The notes: a model not told the origin generated them from the letters alone. DNA of 64,000 nucleotides from Aliiruegeria haliotis (GCF_003003255.1 NZ_PVTD01000002.1:434001-498000); one strand, 5' to 3'. Shown: positions 43,620 to 53,229, counted from the stretch's first letter. Translations and numbers: made by a program.

Positions 43620-43928
43620 ATGCTTCGGCACATCGTGCTGCTGACTTTCAAACCGGACGCGACGCCAGAGCAGTTGGAGGCCTGGCGCATGGCAGTAGTC
43701 GATATGTGCGAAAGAAGTGCGGACGTGCTGTCGTTCACGCTTGGCAGCAATGTCGGTCATGGCCCCAACCACTACGACTCCGCACTCGTCGCCGATTTCG
43801 AGGATATCGAGGCTTTTCGCCGATATGTCGGCGGAGCACTGCACAAAGCCTATGTCGAAAACCACGCTCGCCACGTGGTCGACAGGATCGCGGCGATCCA
43901 GCACGAGGCCTGGCGCCCCGACGATTGA
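43620..43928 (+). CDS. Dabb-family stress-responsive alpha/beta-barrel protein
   Basis: The 102-residue protein begins MLRHIVLLTFKPDATPEQLE and continues SFTLGSNVGHGPNHYDSALV, DFEDIEAFRRYVGGALHKAY and VENHARHVVDRIAAIQ. This is the full dimeric alpha-beta barrel (Dabb) pattern. A GGGAGGAGG site lies upstream of the ATG at 43620. Such proteins are often stress-responsive in plants and of unknown function in bacteria. It is 221 bases after the CxxC gene. Confidence 0.93.
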   Translation: MLRHIVLLTFKPDATPEQLEAWRMAVVDMCERSADVLSFTLGSNVGHGPNHYDSALVADFEDIEAFRRYVGGALHKAYVENHARHVVDRIAAIQHEAWRPDD

Positions 43929-44342
43929 TCTCCATATCCCTTGCGGCGCCGGACAGGCGGGCACCGGTTATTCTCCCGGATTCGCGATGCTGCCCCGGTA
44001 GAACGGAACGGGCTGGGCAGCGGCGGATCTCCAGCGCCGCCTTCTCTAGATCACTCCCTGAGAACTACAGGGTAGGCTCTCGGCTCCACGGATGGCGACA
44101 TTGACCGCGCAACTCTGCAACGCTCAGTCACGTCGCACACTCGGTGCTGGCGCCAAAGTCTACCGACACAGGCCTGTCCATTCCCTGACTCAACACAACG
44201 ACATCACAGGGAACGCACTGAAAGGAGCGATTCAGATTGCGATTCCGAGGTCGATTCCGGGGCGATCACGCCAACGAAGTGCGGCCGCCGGTGGTCGCGT
44301 GCGAACGTCGCAGGCATTGTGTCGGACGCACCGGCGGCGGGG
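43929..44342. other. Gene-free convergent stretch between the Dabb gene and xseA
   Basis: These 414 bases lie between convergent genes. They contain a hairpin at 44020-44046 that may end the Dabb transcript. The rest shows no protein-like frame or RNA gene that I can recognise. Confidence 0.5.
44020..44046 (+). terminator. Possible terminator of the Dabb gene
   Basis: GCGGCG (44020-44025) and CGCCGC (44035-44040) form a six-base stem with a nine-base loop, followed by CTTCTCT. It lies about 90 bases after the stop, so the assignment is weak. Confidence 0.3.
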
Positions 44343-45896
44343 TCAGAACAGGCTGCCCTGCTCCGGTTTGGACCCTTTCGACTTGCCCGCACGGGCGGCG
44401 CCGATCTTCAGGCTGCCATCGTGGAACTGGATCTCCAGCGCGCGGGCAGCCTCGGCTGTCTCTTTCGAGGTGACGACATTGCCGTCCCCCCGCACGACCG
44501 CGAACCCTCTGCGCAACGTCTCCTCGTAGTTCAGTGATCGCAGAACCCGGTCGAGCGCGGTCAGGTTGTCCCCCTTCTGGCGCAATCGGGACGCGAAGGC
44601 GGCGTCGAGGCGGCGGCCAAGACCTTCGGTGTCCTGCTGACGCCGCGCGATCTCCCGCCGGATTGGTCCGGACGAGAGAAGCCGCTCCGAGCGGTCAAAC
44701 CGCGCGCGAGCCTTGTCCACGGGACGCGCAAGCGCCTGGTCGAGCCGGGCAGATCTGGTCCTGAACTGCTCTTCGGCACTTCGAAACCGTGACGCCAGTG
44801 CCTGAGGGCGCAGGCCTGCCGTCCGCTGCGCGAGTCCGATCTTCCGGTTCTGCACTCCGGCAAGAAGCGCCGCAGGCAGCCGGACGCCCGCATGATCGAG
44901 CCGTTGCGATGCCCCGGCAAGCAAGGCGTCGGCGCGGGGCAGTGCCCGGCCCAGATCGCGCAGACGCTCGCCCCGGCGGCTCATGCCTCGGGCAAGACCA
45001 GCGGACAGGCGGGCACCGAGAGCATCCAGCGACGCCATCAGGTCGAGGCGAACCGGCACGGCAATCTCAGCGGCCGCAGTCGGCGTTGGCGCGCGACGGT
45101 CGGAGACATAGTCGACAAGCGTCGTGTCGGTTTCGTGCCCCACGGCGGAGATCAGCGGGATCTCGGACGCGGCGGCAGCGCGGGCCACAACCTCCTCGTT
45201 AAAGCCCCAGAGATCCTCGATGGAGCCACCGCCCCGCGCGACGATCAGCACATCGGGACGAGGCAGCGCGCCGCCGGGGGTCATGCGGTTGAACCCTTCG
45301 ATGGCTGCCGCCACCTGCGGAGCACAATCCCGCCCCTGCACAGCGACGGGCCAGACGAGCACCTTGCGCGGGAAACGCTCGCGCAGCCGGTGAAGGATGT
45401 CGCGGATCACCGCGCCGGACGGGGATGTCACGACGCCGATCACGTCCGGAAGGTAGGGCAAGGGGCGCTTTCGCTCCGCCGCGAAAAGTCCTTCCGCCTC
45501 CATCTGCTTCTTCCGCTTCTCCAGCATCGCCATCAACGCACCGACACCTGCGGGTTCCACCTGGTCGACGTTGAGCTGGTATTTGGACTGGCTGCCGAAC
45601 GTTGTCAGGCGGCCGGATGCGACGACCTCCATTCCCTCCTCGGGGACCACGGTCAGCGCCGAGAGTTGTCCCTTCCAGCTCACCGACGCCAGAACCGAAC
45701 GATCGTCCTTGATATCGAAATAGAGATGCCCGGAGCGTGCCTTGAACACCCGGCCAACCTCGCCGCGGACTCGGACACGTCCGAAGGCGCCCTCCAGCGT
45801 GTTCTTCACCGCACCGGAAATCTCGGACACCGTGTATTCGGGTGCGTTGGACCCTGCGCCGGGAGGGTCGAAATCGTCGTCGATCAGGTCGGACAT
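44343..45896 (-). CDS. xseA: Exodeoxyribonuclease VII large subunit
   Basis: XseA with XseB degrades single-stranded DNA from both ends and acts in repair. The 517-residue protein (E. coli 456) has the N-terminal OB-fold (SEISGAVKNTLEGAFGRVRV, HLYFDIKDDRSVLASVSWKG). The catalytic domain follows (YLPDVIGVVTSPSGAVIRDI, VDVLIVARGGG-type stretch read as PDVLIVARGGGSIEDLWGFN, ISAVGHETDTTLVDYVSDRR). A long coiled-coil then leads to RRGFAVVRGDGNVV. xseB is not adjacent here. It is divergent from purD. Confidence 0.97.
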   Translation of the reverse strand: MSDLIDDDFDPPGAGSNAPEYTVSEISGAVKNTLEGAFGRVRVRGEVGRVFKARSGHLYFDIKDDRSVLASVSWKGQLSALTVVPEEGMEVVASGRLTTFGSQSKYQLNVDQVEPAGVGALMAMLEKRKKQMEAEGLFAAERKRPLPYLPDVIGVVTSPSGAVIRDILHRLRERFPRKVLVWPVAVQGRDCAPQVAAAIEGFNRMTPGGALPRPDVLIVARGGGSIEDLWGFNEEVVARAAAASEIPLISAVGHETDTTLVDYVSDRRAPTPTAAAEIAVPVRLDLMASLDALGARLSAGLARGMSRRGERLRDLGRALPRADALLAGASQRLDHAGVRLPAALLAGVQNRKIGLAQRTAGLRPQALASRFRSAEEQFRTRSARLDQALARPVDKARARFDRSERLLSSGPIRREIARRQQDTEGLGRRLDAAFASRLRQKGDNLTALDRVLRSLNYEETLRRGFAVVRGDGNVVTSKETAEAARALEIQFHDGSLKIGAARAGKSKGSKPEQGSLF

Positions 45897-46498
45897 GTCT
45901 GCTCTCGTGCCGTTTGCGACACCCTAGCTCCCGTGCCGTCGAATGGAAACCGGAGAGACCGACGGCATGCGGTGAATCGGGATGGGGCCGGGCACAGGAA
46001 AGGCGCGTTCGGCTCGTCTTTGTCCCTGCCCGGACGACAGCGACCTCCGCCCACACGCTGGTCCATGCTCCGTCTCGGACACAGGACTTCACCATGGCGA
46101 TGCGCCGCCGCGTGGGGCACCGGCGCCACCATTTTGGCCACAGCCGCACGGCGTCCCTCCGTGCTGGAATCGGAAACGACCGCGCGCCAGCCCGGCAACC
46201 GCTCGTGCCAGTCTTGGTCGCCGGTTCCAAGGTTCACTGGCTCAAGCTGACCGATCCAGCCGCGGCATGTTGATCTGGCGGGCCAGCGCCTGTCGACCCG
46301 GTGCGAAGACCGCGCCTCTATGTCTCCGGCCCAGGGTACGCAACGGACCGACACCTTTTGTCTTCTGCGGCCCTCTCCTTCTCGGCATCGGAGAGCCGCG
46401 CGCCTGCAATGCGCTCAAATGCGCCACCGCGCCGACTTGTGATCCGCCGACGCCCCTCCTAGAAGCCCTACCAGAAGACAGCCGTCCGAGGAGGCGAG
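45897..46498. other. Gene-free divergent stretch between xseA and purD
   Basis: This 602-base gap is long for the window. Both strands contain open frames, but their translations are rich in Arg, Pro and Cys and look like non-coding GC-rich sequence. Promoters for xseA and purD must lie here. I see no RNA gene or repeat I can name. Confidence 0.5.
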
Positions 46499-47770
46499 AT
46501 GAACATATTGGTGCTCGGCGGCGGTGGCCGCGAACATGCCCTTGCCTGGGCGATCCTGCAAAACCCCAAGTGCGACCGGCTGATCTTGGCACCGGGCAAC
46601 GCGGGGATTGCCCAGATCGCCGAATGCGCATCGCTCGATATCCTCGATGGCACCGCGGTTGTGGAATTCGCCGAGGCCGAGGCCATCGACTTCGTTGTCG
46701 TCGGCCCCGAGGCGCCGCTTGCAGCAGGCATTGCCGATCGCCTGGCCGAAGCTGGCATCCCGGTCTTCGGACCTTCGGCCGAAGCGGCGCGGCTGGAGGC
46801 TTCCAAGCGCTTCACCAAGGAAATCTGCGACGCTGCCGGTGCTCCCACCGCCGCCTGGGAGCGTTTTGACGCGCCCGACACCGCCAAGGCCTACATCCGC
46901 CAGCAGGGCGCACCTATCGTGGTCAAGGCCGACGGGCTCGCGGCCGGCAAGGGTGTGATCGTGGCGATGACCGAGGACGAGGCGCTCGCGGCCATCGACG
47001 AGATGTTCTCCGGCGCATTCGGAGCCGCTGGTGCGGAAGTGGTGATCGAGGAGTTCATGGAGGGCGAGGAGGCGAGTTTCTTTGTCCTCTGCGACGGGGA
47101 AACCGTTCTGCCTGTCGGCACGGCCCAGGATCACAAGCGCGTCGGAGAGGGCGACACCGGCCCCAACACCGGCGGTATGGGGGCCTATTCCCCGGCCCCG
47201 GTCATGACACCGGAGGTGACGGAAGCGGCGCTCGAACAGATCATCAAGCCCACCATGGCGGAGATGGCTCGGCGTGGCAGCCCCTACAAGGGCGTGCTCT
47301 ACGCGGGCTTCATGATCAAGGATGGTCAACCGCGGCTGGTTGAATACAACGTGCGCTTTGGCGACCCCGAATGCCAGGCGTTGATGATGCGGCTGGGGGC
47401 ACAGGCGCTGGACCTCATGCTTGCCTCGGCCGAGGGCCGGTTGGCTGAGCGCAAGGTCAATTGGGCCGAGGATTTCGCAATGACGGTTGTGCTCGCCGCG
47501 GATGGCTATCCCGGGACCTACGAAAAGGGCTCGGTGATCGGTGGGCTGGACAACCTTCCCGAAACGAGCTGGGAGATGATGTTCCACGCCGGCACCACGG
47601 AGGTCGACGGCCAGATCACGGCAAGCGGCGGGCGGGTCCTGAATGCCACCGCTCGTGGCCACAGCCTGCAGGAAGCTCGGGATCGTGCCTATGCCATGGC
47701 CGAGGCGGTGGACTGGCCGCAGGGTTTCTTCCGCCGGGATATCGGATGGCGGGCCCTCGGGGACGGCTGA
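46499..47770 (+). CDS. purD: Phosphoribosylamine-glycine ligase
   Basis: PurD (GAR synthetase) joins glycine to phosphoribosylamine, the second purine step after PurF. The 423-residue ATP-grasp protein starts MNILVLGGGGREHALAWAIL and shows VVVGPEAPLAAGIADRL, IVVKADGLAAGKGVIV and LPVGTAQDHKRVGEGDTGPN. GGMGAYSPAPVMT and YNVRFGDPECQ complete the family pattern. A GAGGAGGCG site precedes the ATG. It is monocistronic. Confidence 0.98.
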   Translation: MNILVLGGGGREHALAWAILQNPKCDRLILAPGNAGIAQIAECASLDILDGTAVVEFAEAEAIDFVVVGPEAPLAAGIADRLAEAGIPVFGPSAEAARLEASKRFTKEICDAAGAPTAAWERFDAPDTAKAYIRQQGAPIVVKADGLAAGKGVIVAMTEDEALAAIDEMFSGAFGAAGAEVVIEEFMEGEEASFFVLCDGETVLPVGTAQDHKRVGEGDTGPNTGGMGAYSPAPVMTPEVTEAALEQIIKPTMAEMARRGSPYKGVLYAGFMIKDGQPRLVEYNVRFGDPECQALMMRLGAQALDLMLASAEGRLAERKVNWAEDFAMTVVLAADGYPGTYEKGSVIGGLDNLPETSWEMMFHAGTTEVDGQITASGGRVLNATARGHSLQEARDRAYAMAEAVDWPQGFFRRDIGWRALGDG

Positions 47771-48545
47771 ACGGAGCGCGAGGAAGATCGCCGCCCGCGA
47801 TTTGCCCCCGAGGAAAGCTACCTGACTGCGAGGCGGCAGTCGTTTCGCCCGACTTTTGGTGAGCCGAGCCGCCGCCGGAGCGCTAGCGGCACGACGGCTC
47901 CCCGGCGTCGCCTCGCATCCCGGCGCCTTCCTGCTGATGGCTTCGCTGAACGTTGCCGCTCACACAGGTGCGCATGGTGGCAAACGCGCCGTTTGGCAAG
48001 ATTTCTGGGCCATTCGGAGACGACCCGGCTGAAGAACCAGCCGGCTGCCCCCTGAGTGCTGAGCTTGGGAATCGCACCAAACCGCGAGTATTCTGCTCGT
48101 TGGCAATCTAACAGGTGGGCCCCGCCCCACGCTACTACTGAGGTGCCATGCCAGCCCGTGGGAACGGGAGGCAAGCTTGGCCAGCGGCTTCGCGGATGAC
48201 CTGGCTCTCTGCCGTTGCTCCTGAACGCAACGACCATGAGGTTCGAGCAGCCCTCACGCCCTCTGGGGAACAGGACGCGACATCCGCCGCCCACGACACG
48301 CGAGCGGCGCCCCGTCCTTCAGCCGGGAGCGTCAGGCCAAGTCTGGACGTGTCGCTAAACACCCATCGGGTCACCCAGCTACACCGGGGACAGCCGCCGA
48401 GCGGAGCTCGAGCGGCGATGGCGCCGCTTCGCGGCGTGTGACGGCGGCACGGCGATCACGACGCACCGTCGCTGCCAGCCGACGCCGAAGAGGTGCCTTA
48501 GAGGACGCCAGAGCGTTCGCACCCGCTCAAAGCGCCCCGACCCGC
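47771..48545. other. Gene-free stretch between purD and the TetR gene
   Basis: At 775 bases this is the longest stretch without a recognisable gene in the window. It lies between convergent genes. Short hairpins are present (for example CGCCGCTTCGCGGCG near 48422), and open frames exist on both strands, but none encodes a family I recognise. It could be a decayed gene or an unrecognised structured RNA. Confidence 0.45.
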
Positions 48546-49136
48546 TCAGGCGACCCCGACCGCCCGCCGCGTCATATCCCAGTAGATCTGTTCGACCTCC
48601 TGCCGGCTGAGGCGTCCAGTGTCGCGAAACCATGTCGAGACGCCTGTCAGCATGGCAATGATGCCCATGGTCGCGAGCTTGGTGTCCAGCACCTCGAACA
48701 CACCGGCCCCGGATCCGAACCGGAGGATTGTTTCGAGCTGCGCTTCGTACTGTCGCCGCAACCCCTCGATCACGTCAAAATTCTCCGGCTCCAGATTGCG
48801 AAGCTCCATGTAGGAGATGAACACCTTTTCCGGGCGGTCGAGGTGGTATCGCACATGAAACCGCGCAAAGGCTTCGAGCCGGCCAAGCGGATCCTCCGGG
48901 AAAGGCTCCGCCGCCCAGCTGTCCAGCAGGTGTTGCATGTGGCCTTCCAGCAGATCGAACAGCAACGCCTGCTTGTCGGCCGTGTAGGTATAGAGCGCTC
49001 CGGCCTGCACGCCGACCTCGCTCGCGATCTGCCGCATCGAAACGGCCGCATAGCCGTGCTGCGCGAAGAGCGTCAGGGCTGCGTCGCGGATACGGGGGCC
49101 GGTTATCTCGGCATGGGAGCCAGTCTTTCGTGCCAT
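48546..49136 (-). CDS. TetR/AcrR-family transcriptional regulator
   Basis: The 196-residue protein has an N-terminal helix-turn-helix of TetR type: GPRIRDAALTLFAQHGYAAV, then SMRQIASEVGVQAGALYTYT and DKQALLFDLLEGHMQ. The C-terminal ligand domain includes RFHVRYHLDRPEKVFISYME and TGVSTWFRDTGRLSRQEVEQ. That layout resembles regulators of fatty acid or acyl-CoA metabolism, but the ligand cannot be named. The ATG at 49136 is preferred to one at 49151 because a perfect 18-base palindrome (49150-49167) overlaps the latter and looks like the autoregulatory operator. Confidence 0.94.
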   Translation of the reverse strand: MARKTGSHAEITGPRIRDAALTLFAQHGYAAVSMRQIASEVGVQAGALYTYTADKQALLFDLLEGHMQHLLDSWAAEPFPEDPLGRLEAFARFHVRYHLDRPEKVFISYMELRNLEPENFDVIEGLRRQYEAQLETILRFGSGAGVFEVLDTKLATMGIIAMLTGVSTWFRDTGRLSRQEVEQIYWDMTRRAVGVA

Positions 49137-49149
49137 GGAAGGACTTTCC

Positions 49150-49167
49150 ATTGAACGAGCGTTCAAT
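49150..49167 (-). promoter_or_regulatory. Perfect palindrome, probable TetR operator
   Basis: ATTGAACG-AG-CGTTCAAT has eight-base perfect arms with a two-base centre and lies 13 bases upstream of the TetR gene start. TGAACG/CGTTCA half-sites are typical of TetR-family operators, so autorepression is likely. Confidence 0.7.
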
Positions 49168-49336
49168 TCAAGAGAGTTCCGGGCCGTGTCGCCAGGAACA
49201 AAGAGACCTTGGCCAAGTTGCGACAGGCAGGCCAACACAACCCCTGTCAGCCAAGGTCGAGCGCCGCATCCTTCCCGTAGCAGCCTCCTTGCCAGATACG
49301 GTGGCAACGGTCGCGCATGGCAAGGCATGGCCAAGA

Positions 49337-49365
49337 CAAAAGCCCCCTGCTGCGAAGCAGGGGGC
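49337..49365 (-). terminator. Rho-independent terminator of the first VWA/TadG-like gene
   Basis: GCCCCCTGCT (49342-49351) and AGCAGGGGGC (49356-49365) pair perfectly over ten bases with a GCGA loop, followed on the minus strand by TTTTGTCTTGG. It lies 33 bases after the stop and separates this gene from the TetR gene. Confidence 0.85.
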
Positions 49366-49398
49366 CTGGCTGTTGGTATCCCGCGTCTTTCGGCTTCG

Positions 49399-51024
49399 TC
49401 AGTTGGTCAGGCGAAGTGCGTTGATCGTGCGGGCAATCGCCGCAAATGCAACCGAGATGTCCTTGGCCTCGACATCAAAGAAGTTCGAGTCGCTGGAGGC
49501 GCAATCGGCAAGCGTGGTGTCCCCTTGGCCGTAGGTATCCATGCCGATGGTGAAGACGATCACACCCGAGTCCTTCGCCGCGCCACAGATGTCGCTCGTG
49601 CGATCATTCTTGGTTCCGGCTGCCCCGATCGACCCACTGTTGAACCGCGTGACGATCTGCTTCCAGTGCGTGTTGGCCGTGCCACCGAATGCCGGGGAGG
49701 CAAGATCCTCGGTGTACTTCTTGATCCCCATCGTGGCCCAAACCTCCGGCCAGGTCATTTGGACGGCTTCGGTGTCGCCTTCGGGCGCGTTGTTCCAGGT
49801 GTCATTCGAGTCCCAGAAGTAGGGCTTGCCGTCGGTCTTCGCCGGATTGACAACGGAGAACCGGCGAACGGTCTTGCCCTTGCTGTTCTCGAAGCTGTGC
49901 ATGAACACCGGCGACTGGCCTTCACGGAAGGGATCCTTGATGTCCCATTGGTTGGTGTTCTCGCCGTCGGACATGACCACCAGCACCTTCATGGTGTTGG
50001 GCCGCTCGTAGGAGAAGGGCTGACCCTTGAGTTCCTCGTTCACCGTGCCGGCATCCACCATGCCGGACAGGACCGTGCTGGCACTCGGATCAAGCAGGGC
50101 GGCGCCCCATTTCGCGCCGATCTCGATGGACGTCCATCCCTGGCCTTCCATCGATTCGATACGCGCCTTCAGGTCCTCGGCATCCTGCGACCAGGGCGAG
50201 ATCTTGCGGCTCTCCCAGACGGAACAGACAAGGTTCCGGTCATTTGGCGGCACGGACCGGTTGTTCGGATCGAAATGTCCGGTGCGCTCCATCGGCTCGG
50301 TGGTGGACAGGCCAGTCCTGGTGAAGTCGGCGTCGTCGAAGGTCACGCAATGAGAGGACGCGTGCTCGCCGGAAACATTGTAGTGGGCCAACAGTTCCTT
50401 GCCGGCGGTCACCTGGGTCGCGAAGGGAACAAGGGAGACCGAAACGATCCCGCCCTGCTCGTCCGCGGCCATAACCGTGTCGATGAACTCCTTTGCGGCA
50501 GGCTTGAGCAGGTCCAGACGATAGTCGTTGTTGTTTGCCATCGATCCGGAATTGTCGAGCACCAGCGAAATCTCCACGTCGGTGACCGATTCCGTCGCGA
50601 CGCCACTTGCCGGGGCGGGCATCCGGTCCACGCCGATACGGCTGAGCAGGAGTGTGTCCACTTCAAGGGTGGCGGCGGCACTGACGGTCCGTTCTCCGGT
50701 GGTCTCGGTGACCGTGATCTCCACATTCGCAGGGTCGATCCCGGCCTTGGTAAAGTAGTCCTCGACCACTGTCCTCGGATCGAGTTCCTGTTCAAGATCG
50801 GCTGCCGCAAGAATTGCGGAGTCGGTGGTATTCTGAAGCTTGATGCGTGTGTATTCCGCCCGCACCGTATCAATGGCGATACCGACCGCAAGCAACATGC
50901 AGATCAATATGTAGAGAGTAAATATGATCGCGCCACCGTCTTCGCGGCGCAGGAAACGGGCTGCCCGCAGAGTAGCGGCAGCGCAACTCGCACGGTTTCC
51001 CGTGTGGTCTCGTGACAGCAACAT
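49399..51024 (-). CDS. TadG-like membrane-anchored VWA protein (paralogue 1)
   Basis: The 541-residue protein has an N-terminal basic region (FLRREDGGAIIFTLYILICM) leading into a single membrane helix at about residues 30-55, as in TadE/TadG pseudopilin-like proteins. A von Willebrand A domain follows with the MIDAS motif SLVLDNSGSMANN near residue 155 and MKVLVVMSDGENTNQWDIK. The C-terminus is GVIVFTIGMDTYGQGDTTLA then DCASSDSNFFDV. The ATG at 51024 follows GAGGGTG. It is closely related to the product at 53230-54864 and stands divergent from gdh. It is probably a surface or pilus-associated adhesion protein. Confidence 0.9.
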   Translation of the reverse strand: MLLSRDHTGNRASCAAATLRAARFLRREDGGAIIFTLYILICMLLAVGIAIDTVRAEYTRIKLQNTTDSAILAAADLEQELDPRTVVEDYFTKAGIDPANVEITVTETTGERTVSAAATLEVDTLLLSRIGVDRMPAPASGVATESVTDVEISLVLDNSGSMANNNDYRLDLLKPAAKEFIDTVMAADEQGGIVSVSLVPFATQVTAGKELLAHYNVSGEHASSHCVTFDDADFTRTGLSTTEPMERTGHFDPNNRSVPPNDRNLVCSVWESRKISPWSQDAEDLKARIESMEGQGWTSIEIGAKWGAALLDPSASTVLSGMVDAGTVNEELKGQPFSYERPNTMKVLVVMSDGENTNQWDIKDPFREGQSPVFMHSFENSKGKTVRRFSVVNPAKTDGKPYFWDSNDTWNNAPEGDTEAVQMTWPEVWATMGIKKYTEDLASPAFGGTANTHWKQIVTRFNSGSIGAAGTKNDRTSDICGAAKDSGVIVFTIGMDTYGQGDTTLADCASSDSNFFDVEAKDISVAFAAIARTINALRLTN

Positions 51025-51404
51025 TTTCAGCACCCTCAGTTCCCCCCGGAAATCTGGGCGCCCCAACCCGGATATCGTTTTGACACAAAAAAGCCGCGAG
51101 TTTGAGTCGCTTTCTCGCAAGCCACCTGTTTTTGCCTGATTTCTGACATTTTTGGCGAATTTCCGTTTCCTTAACGAGGACGGTTTCGCGAGACGTGCAG
51201 GGTTGTTTCAGAATTAACGCCTTATGCTCCGGAAAGTCGCCCGAATCGCCCGACAGAATCGGGCCGAAATCGGGCAGCATCCGACGGAGAAAGGTCGTGC
51301 CTTGTCAGGACTTCCGTCATAGGCTTGCCGCCACGGGGCCCGGGGCACGCGCGAAACGGCGATCGCCTGAGGACGGTGCATGGCCGGGCCGAAGGGAGGA
51401 CCAT
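51025..51404. other. Divergent regulatory stretch between VWA paralogue 1 and gdh
   Basis: These 380 bases separate two divergent genes and must hold both promoters. The part near 51080-51190 is AT-richer (runs such as CACAAAAAAGCC and CATTTTTGGCG), as expected for promoter DNA. I cannot assign exact promoter elements. Confidence 0.45.
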
Positions 51405-52835
51405 ATGAGTGCGCAGCGCGAACCCTCGTTCCGCGAATCCGTCGACCTGATGTTCAACCGGGCAGTTTCGGTAATGGACCTGCCGCCAGGCCTGGAAGAA
51501 AAGATCCGGGTCTGCAACGCAACCTACACGGTGCGGTTCGGCGTCCGGCTTCGGGGCAAGATCCAGACATTCACGGGATACCGCTCCGTCCATTCGGAAC
51601 ACATGGAGCCTGTGAAGGGTGGTATTCGCTTCGCAATGTCAGTCAACCAGGACGAGGTCGAGGCGCTGGCGGCGCTGATGACCTACAAATGTGCGCTGGT
51701 CGAGACACCGTTCGGGGGCTCGAAGGGCGGTCTTTGCATCGACCCCCGGGAATATACCGAGCACGAGATGGAGCGGATTACACGGCGTTTCGCCTATGAG
51801 CTGGCCAAGCGCGACTTGATTCACCCCAGCCAGAACGTGCCGGCGCCTGACATGGGAACCGGCCCGCGTGAAATGGCCTGGATCGCGGACCAGTACCGCC
51901 GGATGAACACGACCGACATCAACGCCGCGGCCTGCGTGACCGGCAAGCCGATCCATGCCGGCGGCATCCAGGGACGTGTCGAGGCAACCGGGCGTGGGGT
52001 CCAGTATTCGCTTCAGGAGTTCTTCCGGCATCCCGATGACGTGGCACGGGCAAACATGCACGGATCGCTCGACGGCAAACGCATCATCGTTCAGGGGCTC
52101 GGCAACGTGGGCTACCACGCTGCGAAGTTCCTCGCGGATCAAGACGGTGCGAAAATCACCGGCGTGATCGAGCGGGACGGGGCGCTGGTGGATGACAAGG
52201 GACTCGACGTCGAGGCGGTGCGCAACTGGATCGCCGGGCACGGGGGCGTCAAGGGCTATGCCGACGCCAAGTACGTAAAGGAAGGCGCGACGGTGCTGGA
52301 GAAGGATTGCGACATCCTGATCCCGGCGGCGCTGGAAGGGGTCATCAACCTGTCCAATGCGGCGAATGTGAAGGCAAAGCTGATCATCGAAGCGGCCAAC
52401 GGCCCGGTGACAGCAGGTGCCGACGATGTCCTGCGAAACAAGGGCGTGGTGATCATCCCCGACCTCTATGCCAACGCGGGCGGTGTGACCGTCTCCTATT
52501 TCGAATGGGTGAAGAACCTCAGCCATATCCGCTTCGGCCGCATGCAGCGACGTCAGGAAGAGGCGCGCCATCAGCTTCTGGTCAACGAGTTGGAACGGTT
52601 GGACCGGTATCTTGGCGACAGTTGGTCAATGACACCGACCTTCAAGGACAAGTATCTGCGCGGCGCCGACGAACTGGAGCTGGTGCGGTCCGGTCTCGAT
52701 GACACAATGCGGATTGCATACCAGTCGATGCGAGAGGTCTGGCACAGCCGGGATGAGGTCACGGACCTGCGCACCGCGGCCTATATCGTGGCAATCGAAC
52801 GCGTGGCCCGCAGCTATCGCGACAAAGGTCTCTAA
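51405..52835 (+). CDS. Glutamate dehydrogenase (Glu/Leu/Phe/Val dehydrogenase family)
   Basis: The 476-residue enzyme interconverts glutamate and 2-oxoglutarate plus ammonium. It has EPVKGGIRFAMSVNQDEVEA, the catalytic-lysine motif ALVETPFGGSKGGLCIDPRE, PAPDMGTGPREMAWIADQYR and the cofactor motif IIVQGLGNVGYHAAKFLADQ. NANAGGVTVSYFEWVKN-like sequence (here YANAGGVTVSYFEWVKNLSH) closes the fold. GGGAGGACC precedes the ATG at 51405. NAD versus NADP use cannot be decided. It sits alone between two divergent VWA/TadG paralogues. Confidence 0.95.
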   Translation: MSAQREPSFRESVDLMFNRAVSVMDLPPGLEEKIRVCNATYTVRFGVRLRGKIQTFTGYRSVHSEHMEPVKGGIRFAMSVNQDEVEALAALMTYKCALVETPFGGSKGGLCIDPREYTEHEMERITRRFAYELAKRDLIHPSQNVPAPDMGTGPREMAWIADQYRRMNTTDINAAACVTGKPIHAGGIQGRVEATGRGVQYSLQEFFRHPDDVARANMHGSLDGKRIIVQGLGNVGYHAAKFLADQDGAKITGVIERDGALVDDKGLDVEAVRNWIAGHGGVKGYADAKYVKEGATVLEKDCDILIPAALEGVINLSNAANVKAKLIIEAANGPVTAGADDVLRNKGVVIIPDLYANAGGVTVSYFEWVKNLSHIRFGRMQRRQEEARHQLLVNELERLDRYLGDSWSMTPTFKDKYLRGADELELVRSGLDDTMRIAYQSMREVWHSRDEVTDLRTAAYIVAIERVARSYRDKGL

Positions 52836-53229
52836 AAGGGTTTTCGCAAGGCAATCCCGACCGCAGGCACGGGACGCCGGTCGGGACCAGCGAGCACAGC
52901 GCGCCGGGCGGCTTTCGCTGCGGCGCGCCTGCACACCGGCCCGGCCTTCCACAGCCAAAGGCCGGGAGCCCGAACACTCCAACGGAATCCCTTGGGCAAG
53001 AAAACCCCTTGGCCGAGCCAACTTGCAAAGATCCCCGCCCGGGCCCCGGCGAAATGCCACACCTGATTGCGGCAACTTAGGGGCGGAACCCCACAAAACC
53101 TGTTTGAAACGGCAGAAAACTACGCGATCACGCCTAGTTGGCGCCCCAATTTGGCCCCTTTGCGCCGCTGAAATGTCACTCGGAGGACCCGCATCCGGGT
53201 TTTCGCCCCTTTTTACCTTAGGTGACACG
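52836..53229. other. Non-coding stretch between gdh and VWA paralogue 2
   Basis: These 394 bases contain a perfect nine-base hairpin (52940-52966) that may end the gdh transcript, and a smaller ACCCG/CGGGT hairpin with a T-rich tail at 53187-53216 just before the next gene. No protein-like frame is visible. Confidence 0.5.
52940..52966 (+). terminator. Hairpin downstream of gdh
   Basis: CCCGGCCTT (52940-52948) and AAGGCCGGG (52958-52966) pair perfectly. No U-tract follows, so it is a candidate terminator or 3' stabiliser about 105 bases after the gdh stop. Confidence 0.35.

Noticed and set aside
46415-47662. Minus-strand open frame opposite purD
   Set aside because: purD is certain on the plus strand, and the antisense product shows no domain.
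49135-51015. Plus-strand open frame of 626 codons opposite VWA paralogue 1
   Set aside because: It mirrors a recognisable VWA/TadG protein and is rich in Gly/Arg/His in the way of antisense frames.
53187-53216. ACCCG/CGGGT hairpin with T-rich tail just before VWA paralogue 2
   Set aside because: The stem is only five pairs and the T-run is interrupted, so I do not call it a terminator.
51025-53229. Shared GGCGCCCCAA-type sequence upstream of both VWA paralogues
   Set aside because: The two occurrences are in opposite relative orientation and short enough to arise by chance in GC-rich DNA.
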